DNA of 64,000 nt from Plecoglossus altivelis. Its lineage: Eukaryota; Chordata; Actinopteri; Osmeriformes; Plecoglossidae. Position numbers and translations under genes: made by a program. Shown in pieces: positions 51,290 to 63,578 of this stretch; position 1 is the first letter of the stretch, and each line of letters starts with the position of its first letter. The DNA is taken from the NCBI GenBank assembly GCA_036571765.1, contig BROE01000024.1:6528048-6592047 (forward strand), given 5' to 3'. The notes under the pieces are model-generated. The model was given only the letters and a program-made list of their open reading frames with translations. It was not told where the DNA came from and did not search any database.

Positions 51290-51545
51290 TTGGATTACAG
51301 CTTGTTATGCCTTCGGCAGTGAGTTCAGTTGGGGGCAGACACCTGCGTTGCTGTAAATGCACCTGATTTAGAGACCTAACCTAATTTATAACGTCTCTAC
51401 TCCTCCCTACTGGTGCCAATGCCTTTGATGAATGAGTTAAATCATGTAAATTGAGTGTTTGTGGACTGCCTAATCATTTACATATCATCACACTGGTCTC
51501 CCTGCTGTGGTTTTCTTTAGCACTAGGATTCACAAGGGGAAGATA
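51290..51545. promoter_or_regulatory. Candidate conserved non-coding element
   Basis: A repeat-free stretch with the octamer-like CATTTACATATCATC, CCTAATCATTTAC, and AACCTAATTTATAACGTC. It is flanked on both sides by more AT-rich sequence. Listed as a place to look for deep conservation; no function is claimed. Confidence 0.18.
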
Positions 51546-54500
51546 AATTGCATGTACATCCAAGGTATAACTTTCATTAATGCTACTGCTGGGCAAAAAA
51601 ACCCTGCCTGTTTACATTTGGGTAATTAGTTGAACTAGGTCCATACATATCCATTGGCAATGTACTGTGTGACAGTTGGGAACCATGAGTCCAGTCAAAA
51701 AATGAATTTATTCTCAGTATGAAACTAATTATCCACACCGGAGCAGTGTGGGTGATTGCTGGTGCTGCTCAACCCACACTAAGTCAGATAAAATTAATAG
51801 ATATGAAGATGTGTTTTTAGCATTGCCTTCAGGGTGACAATACATCACCACAAAAGAGGGACAGGAAATTACCTGATTGGTACAAATCATATTTGAAATC
51901 CAAAATAGTTTTATAAAGACACTTTGTACAGATGTCAGTCTTTTCAGAATATCATTTGATTTCCGTATATTTTCGCCATCTCTTACCATCATGGATATAT
52001 CATCAAATATACACTGGTATGATTGTATTCAGATATGCTGTTGTCTAAATTGGAAGGCCTAATTTAGTTTGTCAGAGAAGTATGAGACTGTGGGCAACAG
52101 TGTTTTGGATTGCTGACAAGCACAGCACGCTATTGGGATCAGATAACTGCAGTTGTCAATCAGAGTAGCTGAGCGACCAGCATGACGTACACCTTCAACT
52201 TTTACTCGATCCTCTCTAAATGACCCGCTGTGTGAAGTAGGAAATATCACCTGTCAGCAAACACCAATTCTGTGAAAATCTAAGAGAGTAGAGATGGGAA
52301 AGGAAAAGGCAATGTCCTCATTTATATTGTTCTCATAAAACTTGGGTGCACTTTGAGGTTGGACGATCAAACAGTTGATTCATCAATACCCTCATGCCAA
52401 AAGGTTGCATTTCTCTTTGTATTGTTTCAAGGTGTGGACATTTAAACATGTTGATGTTTCATCACACTGACAGGAAAGCAGTGGTTTTGCTCTCTTTATG
52501 GGGGAACAACCACACCTGACTTATTTCGGGAACCAGCAATTTCCCAGACAGTCAACGATCTACAACTCCCTAACCAATCTATCAACACGAATTTGCTTCT
52601 TTAGCAAAACCATCGTCTCTTGGAATGTCCTATACCAGGCTGTTTGTCCTTGGGCACCAACTCTAACTTCAGCTAAAAAGGCTTGCTATTTCATTGATTA
52701 CAGAAAATGGAGTCTATTTTCAGACCTTTTTCGTCCCTGAATATCCTAGCCAAGTGATAGATGTTCTAGTAATGTGCTGTCCATTGATATTCTGTCCAAT
52801 GTTATTGATAATCTGATGGACAACTACCACCGGCTACATGGCTAGAGATCGAGACAAGTTGAATAACCTGACAGTGATCGACTGCCAACATGTCTCATTA
52901 TCTCTGATCAACTTGGCACATTGCTTGCTTAGTAAACAAACCTATTACTGTATCACTGTGTCCTGGAAACTGCATTGACTAAGTTTTGGAGCCATATGTA
53001 TTATCCTTGCTTTTAGAGGGACATTTTTCAGTTATGGCAAATATGTCAAATATAGTCTTTTCTTGTTATTTAATTGTCTAAACAGTTGAATATCTGTACA
53101 TAAAAAGTGACGTACCACTTTTTAGAGCACAATCCTCACTCATTGGTGGAAACCATTGTTGTTAATAAGACTTTAATGGAGAAGCATATACAAATCTATT
53201 GGTATAATTGCTTTTTTCTTATCATATATTAATTTACTAGCGCTAATTACCTAATTCATTCTGCGTCAAAGCTTCAATAATTATTGTTACTCATTATTTT
53301 GTGAGTAAGCAAAAAGGGAGAAATAGGTGACAGGGACAGAGGTATGTAACAAAATTGTCTTTATTCAAGGGTTATACTATTTACAAGGAATCAATTGTGA
53401 TGTCGCGCACACATTCCCTCAACTTCTCACTAAAAGTTTTTCGAAATAATCAAAAAACATAACATTTAAAAACACAAAGGTTTTTTGCTTTTTCTTTCTT
53501 TGAAAATCCCTTATCACCTACATACTGACATCCTGCTTGCATCTTTTTTTCAGACCGGATTTAGAGCATTTTTAACCTGACCGCAGTAATCCATTGGGAC
53601 AGGGGTCAGGTTGAGCTAATCTATGAAACCTAGTTCAGTCAACTCGTAAACAGGGTCAGGGATTTCATTAAGGTTGCTCACACGCTGTTATTCATTCACT
53701 AAAAACTATGGGAAAAATAAACAATGCCCAGACTCTTTTTTAATGCTGTGGTGTAATGATTACATAGCCCTCTGTTAACCCCCAACCAGTTACTCCAGCT
53801 AGGGTTATTTATAAAGAGGGAGTAGGACAGGGAGGCAGCCCTCTTTACTTAGTCACTCGTGCCACACGTAAACGAATGAATGTGAATTTAGACAATGTTT
53901 TCACTCTTTTAATATTGTCATTCTCCAAAAAAGGTTTTAGAGTGGAATCACATTTTATGAATCATATCTTCTGTCTGCTTGTAAAGACCTCAGGAGGTTG
54001 CTTTGCCGAAGTAAAGCAGACACAAAGTCACTCTGAAAGACAAACAAAATGGGAACGGAAGTCTTAGATAGGGAGGTTGAATGCAAGAAGCTCACCATTC
54101 GCTTGAGTAATAAATAAATTGCACCTCTAATCAATCAAACGTACCCACCGAGCGCTCACCAGGAAGCATTATTGCATGAAAAGAAAATCATTTAATTATG
54201 TCCTTTTCCTTTACAAGTCTGCCTCCTTGCACTGGAAGGGAACATCTCTGGGACTGCCATGGACTCTTGGTTTTAGTCATTATGGAAATCAGGTCAGGCT
54301 TTCCAGTTGGAGGAAATCTAAGGCAAATAAAATATGCAAACCTCTATATGATGTCCTAAACATGATAAATCCATCATTGTTTTAATCAGGGGCCTTGTGA
54401 GATACTCGTACTGAGTTGCTCGCCTCAAAACAGACACATCGATTCATATTTAATCTTTTGCCTTCTCTTTTAAAAAACGTAAAAGAGAAAGCTACCTGAT

Positions 54501-56091
54501 TGTATCAGCCAAATATAAACCAAAGATTGACAGGGTGTAGTTTCATTTAATTCTGTTTGAAAACTTTCTCTAGTCTTATCTTAATTGCAATCTCATACAT
54601 TAATTAGCCACAAACATACAGACCTATTCAGGTGTGATAATACCGCTTCTAATCTGCAAGCATGAAATGAAAGCAACTTAAATCAATGTTTTGCTATCAT
54701 AATTGGAATGCAATGTCAAAATTTGTAAGCATCAAGTCAATTAACGTCACAAAATGTGCAATGTGCACATATTTCTTTATGTTGTTGCCGTTGTTTGAGG
54801 TAAATTGAATCAATCTGGGAAATCAATAGAGCATTACAAAACCATGAATGCAGCTAAACAGGGCAATGACAGAGGGAACTAACCCAGGATTGAGGTTGAT
54901 TTTACGGGTGGAATGAGAGAAAGACATAGTGGGAACAACAGTAAGGGTATTTTCATCTTCTCGCAACACGACATCTGATTCAACTGTGCCTGAGTCACTC
55001 CTGCACAAACTCAGTTTGGAAGCACACCCCCTGTCAATAATATTGTCATCTGGAAGAAGAGGCGGAGGAAATGCCAATGTAGTCAGACCCCCTGCTTCAT
55101 GTTCCAAGTCTATGACGACCTAATCCACTAGGAACCATTGTTTAACTCGGCTGGGTACAACCCATCAACTTGCTACCTATCATCTCTCTCTATTATTTGG
55201 ATTTACTAGAATACATGAGGATAGGTTTCTTGACTATAGAAATTACGGTTTTGTACTTCAGAGAAGGTCAAATGTAGAACAAACTTGGTTTGAATAATGC
55301 AGTCAGTACCCGCTTTCAGCTGTATGTAGTTAAATGTTTTATTGCAGGAGTGGGAACTGAGGTTATGATTATACGTCCAGCGGTAATTTTGAGAAGGTCT
55401 CGAGTACTTGAAGTGTGGCAGAGAAATAGTGAGACATCAATTAGTGATTTGCTGGACTTCAGTTATCCACCCCTGAGCCTAGTTTTGTAGTCTGCAGTGA
55501 ATACATTTGTATAGGAAGCTTGCTAATGAGGCCTAATGAAGCCTTTTGCCCATGGTCTGCATTGGCTGTAATCAGGAGTGAAGTTAGCTGGCCTGTGGGA
55601 AGAGGTGACCCATATATGACCCTGGCTTTACAGGCGTCCCTGAAGAGTACTCACCTTGACAGCCCTTTGGAAACATTCTTTTATAAGAGGATGAGTAGTG
55701 CTGTTTGGACAATTAAATAAAATAAAACTACCGCATGTAATATATGTTTGGCATATACTGTATTATCAATCTTCAATATCAATGTTACTATTGTTTAAAT
55801 GATTATTTTGACCCTCAGTGTGCACAATTGTGGCTCCTCAAACTACATTCAATTCAATGATTGTAAATCTTGTGTTGATTTGTTAACAAAACATGGTTTA
55901 GCCACTTTCATAGATGTACCATGTTTTACCTGGATCAAAAGCATATGCTGAAGATTGTTAGGGTTAGGTTAGCTGAAGACAAAGGAGGACTTTAGTCTTT
56001 AACACTGCCTCAAGCAGTTTTATACATTCTGGAAATGTTTGTCTTGTTCTTCTAATCCACAAAATCAACTGATTAGATCAATTTATGTAAT
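51546..56091. other. Non-coding, no gene seen
   Basis: AT-rich with many short frames, none with domains. The first copy of the 18-bp direct repeat lies here. Confidence 0.6.
54337..54354 (+). repeat. 18-bp direct repeat, copy 1
   Basis: CAAACCTCTATATGATGT occurs here and again at 59,741-59,758 in the same orientation. No similarity is obvious beyond the edges, so it may be chance or a scrap of an old dispersed repeat. Confidence 0.6.
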
Positions 56092-56114
56092 GTCCACTGG
56101 AGTAAATACTGTAT
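56092..56114 (+). repeat. Left arm of a 23-bp perfect inverted repeat
   Basis: Begins GTCCACTGGAGTAAATAC. Its exact reverse complement occurs at 58,441-58,463, with 2.3 kb between. Neither arm is simple sequence. The match stops at both edges, and no clear target-site duplication flanks the pair. Confidence 0.8.
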
Positions 56115-58440
56115 ATTGTATTAACTCATGTTTATTAATGAAACATTGCAATGTACAATATTATCGAATCAACGATGAATCAATCAATTGAAGTTTCTAA
56201 TGGAATAGAAACAAAACAAAAATGTAAACATAAACTAAACTGAAACATGTCACATCGAGTGTTACATATGAGGAGCGTGCTCGACCACATCATTAAACCA
56301 CATTATGTCTGACCCAGCGAGGGGTGAGGTTATCTCAAAGCTATTGTCTTACATTTGGAGTACAGCCGAGAGTTTAATCAAATCCTGGAGCAATCAATGC
56401 GACAGTTCCGATGGGCACTCTCCTTGCCCTTGGAACCCAAGGAGTGTTCTGAAATGATACCACGGACAAAAAGAGTCACTTCAGATGGCTCATACTGCAG
56501 AATGAGATTAACCTTCCATCCACTGCCCACTGGGATATCTAATGTCGCCAGGCTTATCTCTTTAGGCCTCAGTCAACCTTCCAACACCCGCGGTCCGTGA
56601 TCACTTAGTATTTCATAGGCCTTTCTTTAAAGTTTTGTTCCATTTTTGTACCACCAGAGCTTGCACTTGATGCTTGACCATGAAAGTAAAAACTTTTTTA
56701 AAGACCTGTACATATTGACAGGCTTTACTTCAAAATATTTTTCTGGAACTTTAGTGGAAGTTAAATTGAAAGAACTGTCTGTGGGTGTTTGCATGCATGT
56801 ATCCGTGCTTGTCCCTGGTTAGCATGATGTTGAAATGCCACACTGTTTTGCGGACGATTCGGACACCCCCCTCCCAAAATATGCACTTTTATCTATTATT
56901 AAGAGGTTCGTCTATTTGTTTATTTCGGGACGTGTTTGTAAATACGAGGATACAGTCAAAATACTTGGCCACTGACCACAACTGCTTCGATTTGAACCTG
57001 AATTAAAAGCAAGGGATGAGATATTATATAATAGACTATGCCATTTAATCTCTCTCTCTATGTCTCTTTTTATCTCTCATTCCTATCTGTCTCATATGAA
57101 ACTCTCTCGTCGGACAAATACACTCACACACACACACATCGAAACATAGACACACACACAGTCATCCAGGGTTAAACCTTGAACAATAAAGCAATTCTAT
57201 CTGTGATAGCAGTTGTTGCTAAGAAGATTAAACATACATTATTTAAAGTCACTTAACTATGATTAGTCTGGGCTTTCCTGAAAGGGATCTAGCTGGACAC
57301 ATGATCTTCCTATTTCAATTACATTTTGTCAGCCTTTCATCCTCAGTAATCCCTAAAATCCCTGGACCTTGTTCTCTCGTACCCTTTTTTCAACTGTACC
57401 TTGCTATATAATTTATTTATATCCCGATGTGTTTTCTTTCCAGATTGAACAGGTTTCTGGATCCCTCTGAATCACACTGACTGCAAGTTGATTGTCATGA
57501 GCTTTAGGAGCTTTGCCTTTGCCAAACCAGACATGGATGTTGTTCCATGTGTCAGTTTTAGACACTTAAATTGTTTTCTTGAATCACAGCAATACACAAA
57601 TAATGCCTCTGTCAAATGGGAATTATATCACTATAAAGTTTCTATATTTGGAGTGGGAGGTGTTGGGAGTTCAAACCTCTTCAACCAAACATCTACCAAG
57701 CTTGCTGTCATTTATACAAAGTGCTTTCACAACTCAGGTTTATGCAAAGTCAGAATTAGGCATTAACCTTATCTCACAAACACACGCTCATTTCCATTTT
57801 ATAGTCAGTATTTACATTTACAAGCATGCTTTGTTGATCTTTTTAACCTTTGTCACAGGGACTTAAGCACTGCCACTTCAGTCTGAGATGCTGCATGCTC
57901 TGAATGGCTTCAAGCTGAAGTAACTGGGTGCGCAACTTTTTTTGCCCGCCAGATAAACATGGGCAAACTCAGTCCTGCTGCTGACTTAGAATTCCAATGA
58001 GCCATGCTCTGCCACAGGCGCTGACGTACTCTACGTGCTTTCACTGTCTGAAGACCCTGTGTCCTCTACTGGTCCATTTCAACACTTATACATTAGATTT
58101 TTTTTTTCTTTTGTGGAACAGAAAATGTGTATATCCATACAATATTTGCTTAGCGGAAGACGCACACACAAAGTACAGGAGTACAGAAAGAATCTAACAC
58201 TGGATAGCATGGGATCTGGATTAATCTTTAACATTATCTGACAGGCACATACTCTGTCATCTGAAGCACAGAACTAAGGGATAATGATGATATCTGTAAT
58301 GTCTGTAAATATAGATTCATGTCATAAAAGAATATGTCCTAGTTCCCAACATTTTTTCAACCACATGTGAATAGTGAAGAATTGCTCCTTAAATGTGTCT
58401 TGTTCAATCTACTCTTCTTTTCTGATCTGAACAAGGACTA
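56115..58440. other. DNA between the 23-bp inverted arms, no gene seen
   Basis: About 2.3 kb without a transposase-like or other recognisable frame. It includes a more balanced stretch at 56,270-56,600 and an acceptor-like GTGTTTTCTTTCCAG ending at 57,444 without a good partner donor. Confidence 0.55.
57121..57165. repeat. Imperfect CA repeat
   Basis: Two CACACACA blocks split by TCGAAACATAGA. A short CT-rich stretch lies just before it (57,049-57,075). Confidence 0.8.
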
Positions 58441-58463
58441 ATACAGTATTTACTCCAGTGGAC
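58441..58463 (-). repeat. Right arm of a 23-bp perfect inverted repeat
   Basis: Reads ATACAGTATTTACTCCAGTG on the plus strand and is the exact reverse complement of 56,092-56,114 over 23 bases. The DNA between the arms holds no transposase-like frame. The arms may be two copies of an old dispersed repeat or the ends of a non-autonomous DNA transposon. Confidence 0.8.
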
Positions 58464-60059
58464 TAAAGACAAAATAAAATAATTTTAGCTATGTATTGCT
58501 GAAGAAACATGGTTGTGTGAAGTCAGTGAATCATTTTTGTTATCCCATCAACATAATTAGTCAGTCAGGCCCAGGTTCAGACATCATAGAAGAGGATTAA
58601 AGCAATATAATGGTTGTTTAGGCTTACAATAATCCAGTTTCCTATTATTACTTCAGGACTCAAGATTTTAGTCAGCATGTGATGTTCAAGAAATCTATAA
58701 CATCATTCTGTATGATTTGTTTTCACAAAATTTTCAAAGCGCTTTCAAAGTTGAGACATCATTTTGTCCTGCATAAATACAAATGGGATTGTAATATTCC
58801 ATAGATACGGATGTATCATCACAGTCCTTGCGATATTTAAGAATTACAATGTATTGGGGTGAAAAGGAGATCAAACTGTAAAACTGTGTTTTCAGAAACC
58901 CTACACACCCAGTTGATGACATGTTTCTCATGCATGGCCAATGTTGAATGTAGTTTAAAAAGTCATTCTCAACGTTTGGATTAATGCAGTATGTTGAAAT
59001 AATTTGTTTTTCAGTGCCCAGTGGTCTGTGGAAAAAGACACAACTGTTATGGCAGGCAAGATTAACAATGTCATTTTATGGACAGTTAACCTCAGAAAAC
59101 CATTCAAGCACCGACGCATGCAACTCTCAAGCGGATACACTCACCACACAATGATGTCCTCATTTGGCTCCTTTTACGATTAAAAAGTGTATGGATTTTT
59201 GATAATTTTACATTGTGTGGTGTATTGCAATGTCGGCAAAGAATGGTGAACTATAAACAAGAATGGTTAGATTTCAGCAATAACTCCCAACCTTGCCAAT
59301 TTGCATATAATATTCAATAATTTGATCAATTTGTGATAATATTTTGATGTATTTGTTAATTGTATATTTGTCATCATCAAGCTAACACATTCTTATGTTT
59401 TCACCATGACTCGCATTTCATGGTGGGGTTCCAATATCCCTTGAGGGTTATTGAATTTTCTCTCAGTTTTCACACTAACATCTTTATTTGCCATGCCCAG
59501 TATTAAAGTTTCCTGAGTGTGACAGTGATATTCCCCAGAAACCATGAGACAGTATATTTGTACTGTTCACACCACCATGATATCACACCCATTAGGGTCA
59601 GAACCTATCCCTCGTCAGCCTAGCCTTGATGGTAAGGTAGCACTGGATAGCAATGGACCATCACCTGATATTCTGCGTTTGGTCCTCAAGGTCTTGCACA
59701 TTATTCCCACAAACCATCTTTTAACAACCATACCCAAATCCAAACCTCTATATGATGTTGTATAGGTAACTTAAATACTATCCTGGGAAAATATTGTTAA
59801 CTATGCCACACATCATTGACTACAGGACTCTTTATGCTGACTGGGGGAATACATTGAATGCTGGCCATTACACGAAAGCTGTTTGACATTTGAGTGAACC
59901 AAAAATGTTGATGTTGTGTTTGCCCTCGTGTGCTGTCATTTCTCATTTGGTATGGAGGGCTGTTTTTGTGATTTTGTTTATCTGCAACCTCTCTAGCTCT
60001 GTTTTCCTCAGAAGGCTATGTGAATAGGGGTCATCTGAGAATGTGCTGTCAGTCTCTGT
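58464..60059. other. Non-coding, AT-rich, no gene seen
   Basis: Only short frames. The second copy of the 18-bp direct repeat lies at the end of one of them. No repeat family recognised. Confidence 0.6.
59741..59758 (+). repeat. 18-bp direct repeat, copy 2
   Basis: Second copy of CAAACCTCTATATGATGT, 5.4 kb from the first. The flanks differ. Confidence 0.6.
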
Positions 60060-60240
60060 GCATCAGATCTCTGTCATAATGTCTCTATGGCATTCACTGC
60101 AGCAACAGAATTTACAGATGAAACACTCTTTTGATCAGCGAGCCCTTTGAGCATGCTCTATAAACTTCTACTGCCACTCCGGGAATTCAGCGGGCATCGG
60201 ATAGAGCCCAACACAAAAATACATTGCGGGGCATTCCTCA
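60060..60240. promoter_or_regulatory. Candidate conserved non-coding element
   Basis: A balanced-composition stretch including GATCAGCGAGCCCTTTGAGC, CTCCGGGAATTCAGCGGGC and ACATTGCGGGGC. CpG is more frequent than in neighbouring DNA, and there is no open frame or simple repeat to explain it. It could also be an unrecognised old repeat. Confidence 0.15.
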
Positions 60241-60884
60241 GACAAAGAAGGAAACCCAAGGCAGTATCCACACCTAAACAAGTCTACAAGGTGGCATCAG
60301 CATCCACGTCCAAAACATTACCTTAAAATGATGAATGACAGTTCAGCAGAATCTCAGTAATGATTTGACCATTAACGACGGGAAAATCCAACAGGGCTGC
60401 GATCTCAACAAACTTGAAAGGGTTCATTTAGCCCATACTTCCTACATACTGCAACCAAGCCCTGTCTCTTTGTTTTTGCAACAGAAGCTGATGTAGATAT
60501 CTTGTGTCAATGACCTTCACCTATGGCTATTGAGTGCATACAATGTGAACCGGTGCTCTTCTGCTATTGAAAACATCACTCTCCGTAAGTGAAGGCTCTT
60601 CAAACAAAATATTATTGGATGGTGTGATAAATAAACTCCAGGATAATTATGTAAACAGATAACATTGCACAGTTTGGAGTTGTGTTACTCTGGTCATTAA
60701 AGGGCTCTCTTAGGTAATTTGGGCTACACAATGAGGCTGAGCTGTACACTGTGTTTCAACTTATCTTGAATGATGGGGTTAAGCTAATAGGAAATGGCTA
60801 ACTAGTTCTATGCACTTGCATGTCACCACTATATTAATTGTTATTGTGAGCCCTTGACAAACACCACCTATACAGCAGAGATTA

Positions 60885-60985
60885 TTAAAGGTGTAATTGG
60901 GCATATCAAATGCCACAGACGGAACAATTAAGACAGGCAGGCTTCAGGCTGGCGCGAACAGATGGTTTGCCCGTTTCAGAAAGGT
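60885..60985. promoter_or_regulatory. Candidate conserved non-coding element
   Basis: A short block with GGTGTAATTGGGC, CGGAACAATTAAGACAGG and CTGGCGCGAACAGATGG (an E-box CAGATG next to CpG-rich sequence). It stands out in an AT-rich setting. Motif-based inference only. Confidence 0.15.
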
Positions 60986-61139
60986 ACACACACGCACAAA
61001 AACAGTGTAGTCAAACTTCAGGCAAGGCAACTCAAGGCAAACATGTTTCTTTCTAATATCTATTTCGATTGAAGTCAACTACAAGGCAAGGCCAACATGC
61101 TTTACTGTTACATGTGTGATACTGTATCTATTCATCGTT

Positions 61140-61535
61140 GAGCCAAACTTCTTTTGCATACAAAGCGGAACATCTCTATGGTGAAGAGAACGGAGCACCG
61201 AACCAACGCCATAATGTATTGGCTTGGTTGAAATGATGCTGCAGTATGAGAGGCGTTCCGGCGAAGGTCATGAGAGATTGCCCTGGAGTCCATTAGCCGA
61301 GAGCCGTACTGATGAGACCCTGCCCATGACTTGTAGGGGACATTGACTCACCTTGCTGCCAGAAAACCACATGCAAATTTTACCCGACAACATTTCACAT
61401 TCAAAACCAGCACTCTTGGTCTGTGGCACACTAATATAGGGCACGGGGGTCATTCCAAATTCAATGGTTGACATCTCCTATGACCGTGTTGGTGGTAAAC
61501 AATGAAGTCGCATTAATTTAATAGGCTTTCCGTGC
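61140..61535. promoter_or_regulatory. Candidate conserved non-coding element
   Basis: About 400 bp without simple repeats and with scattered CpG (GGCGTTCCGGCGAAGG, TTAGCCGAGAGCCG). It begins with CTTTTGCATACAAAGC, an octamer/SOX-like pair that is also a partial inverted repeat, and ends with GTCGCATTAATTTAATAGG. No frame in it resembles a protein. Confidence 0.15.
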
Positions 61536-63202
61536 ATTTATCTTTAGTATTTGACATTTAACTGCAATATAATGTAATGCACCTGGTATGTATGTTGGGT
61601 ACCACAGGTTCAAGAATAGCAAAGTATTCCTTAACAGTATAAGGGCATGATAACTTAGGCTTTATTGTTTATGCGCATTCATATGGCATGATTTTGGATC
61701 TGTTGGATTATTGTCAACGCATGTGGTCTGCATCACAGCGGGACATATTCTGTGCTCATTATCCAATAAATACATGCACGCACACACATGTGCATGCACA
61801 CTAACATCAGATAAAGGGAACAGCTGACTTTTCTTCTAAGGAGGTGGTGTGTCATGGAGTGGTAGACTCTGTTGTTCTGTTAGGGGGTAACAGCCAATGA
61901 CTCTGAGCAACACTGCCCCCTGCTGGAAGAGCAAAGGTTTCAAATGATCCATCGGTTTATTCCTACCCTTCCTCCCTCGAGTCCTCAATGTATCATTTGG
62001 TAAGTAAATGTAACGTGAAGGCTATCTTACGTGTAGTTATTATGAACGTGTAGTTATTATGATTGTAATCAGATGGAGCTTTGAGTAGTGTGTTGTTAAA
62101 CACTGGACTCAATAACTCTACATCAGTTTATCAAAACACAATCTGATCATACAGTTTTGTGCTGAACGAGACACACAGCTTTCCGAGTGATACTAATACT
62201 CCAGGTACATCTGGCTCTGGCTTTTTAGGAGCTGTAATTCTGGTGGAGATGAGTCAAAATGACAGTGAGACACACAGTTTAGCACAGATTCAGCAGTCAG
62301 TATATCTCTCCGTTGCTCTCTCTCTCCTCGAGGTTGATATGCAGTGTAGCTGAAGAAACACACAGCTGTCTCTCTCTGACTAGACTGCACAGCCTCATCT
62401 CCAGCACAGCTGACAAGAACAGATAATGAGCAATTTACATCCCCAAAACCCTGTCTATGACCAAAAATGACCAATGTTTTTGTATTGCTCCCTTAAAATT
62501 TAGTCAAAAGACAGAGACAACAGTTATGGATGTTACTCTAAAAAGACATACAGGATACAAATAATGTGTGTCTGATACATAAACATGACTGAAAAAAGAA
62601 TGATAATGTAATAAAAAATAAATTAAAAGAAGTACCTGAAGGTCACACCACTTTACTACTAAATTGAATCTACAAACATGTCAAATCAAGTGCTGCCATT
62701 TTAGATGACTAAGATATATGTCTGACTCAAAACTATTCAAAAGTCAGATCAGGTCGTCTGAGAGGAGTATAAGGTGTTTTCATACGTGTCCGTTTTACCG
62801 CTTTACGGCTTCGACCTTGTAGGGTACAGCTCTCATTACCAACAGGGGGACAGTAGCCTCTACCATTACATGGCCACCAAAGGATAACAAGGCCAGAACT
62901 GCCATACAGCAGCTCCCATGTTGTTCCCCTGAGAAAACACCCCAGCCATCATATTCAAATGATTCTGTCCCCCACCCATGGAGTCTAGGGAGAGCACAGA
63001 CCAAACAATGTCATCCAGGAAAGCAGGGGGCTTGGTGGCGGTGGAGTGTGGTGAGACCAGTGGCCTGATGAAGAAAAAAAAAAAGAGTTGCCATTGTTTC
63101 CGGGGGGAGAAATGGATGGCTAGAGCAGAAATCTTATCTAACGCAGGGATTAGATCACTTAGAAATTCAACCTGGCCCAACATGGTAGTCTTACTCCACC
63201 CC
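61536..63202. other. Non-coding, no gene seen
   Basis: ACACACAGCT-type patches recur at 62,170, 62,270 and 62,359 without a clear repeat unit. A poly-A run lies near 63,074-63,085. No coding support. Confidence 0.55.
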
Positions 63203-63335
63203 TCACTTCCTCTTTCTTTCTCTGTCTCTCACCCTCTTTCTTTCTTTGTTCCCTCTCTCTCCCTATTCCTCTCCCTTCGCGTTCTCTTTGTCCTTCCCCT
63301 CTCCATATCAGTCTCTCTCCCCTTCTGCCCTTCTC
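63203..63335. repeat. Polypyrimidine stretch
   Basis: TCTTTC and CTCTCC units cover about 130 bp of the plus strand. Leu/Ser/Phe-rich frames here are low-complexity shadows. Confidence 0.85.
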
Positions 63336-63485
63336 GCGGCATGTTAGGCGAAAATGTAGGGAGACAGACAAACCCCTACACATACTCTACCTTTAAAGAC
63401 CTTTAAAGGTAATTGAGCCTTCCAGCCTGTGCCACTAATTATTTGACTCTGCCCACCAGCCAGACGTGACACAACCAGGGGCGGG

Positions 63486-63526
63486 GAGAGAGACAGAGAG
63501 AGAGAGAGACAGAGAGACAGAGAGAC

Positions 63527-63576
<50 letters not shown>
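63486..63576. repeat. (AG)n with internal AGAGAGAC octamer repeat
   Basis: AG dinucleotides throughout, with several consecutive AGAGAGAC units in the left half and about 18 pure AG units in the right half. It is the opposite purine/pyrimidine sense to the block at 63,203-63,335. Confidence 0.97.

Positions 63577-63578
<2 letters not shown>

Noticed and set aside
63486..63576. Regular repeats that could suggest a CRISPR array
   Set aside because: Simple AG/AGAC units without spacers, in a eukaryotic genome.
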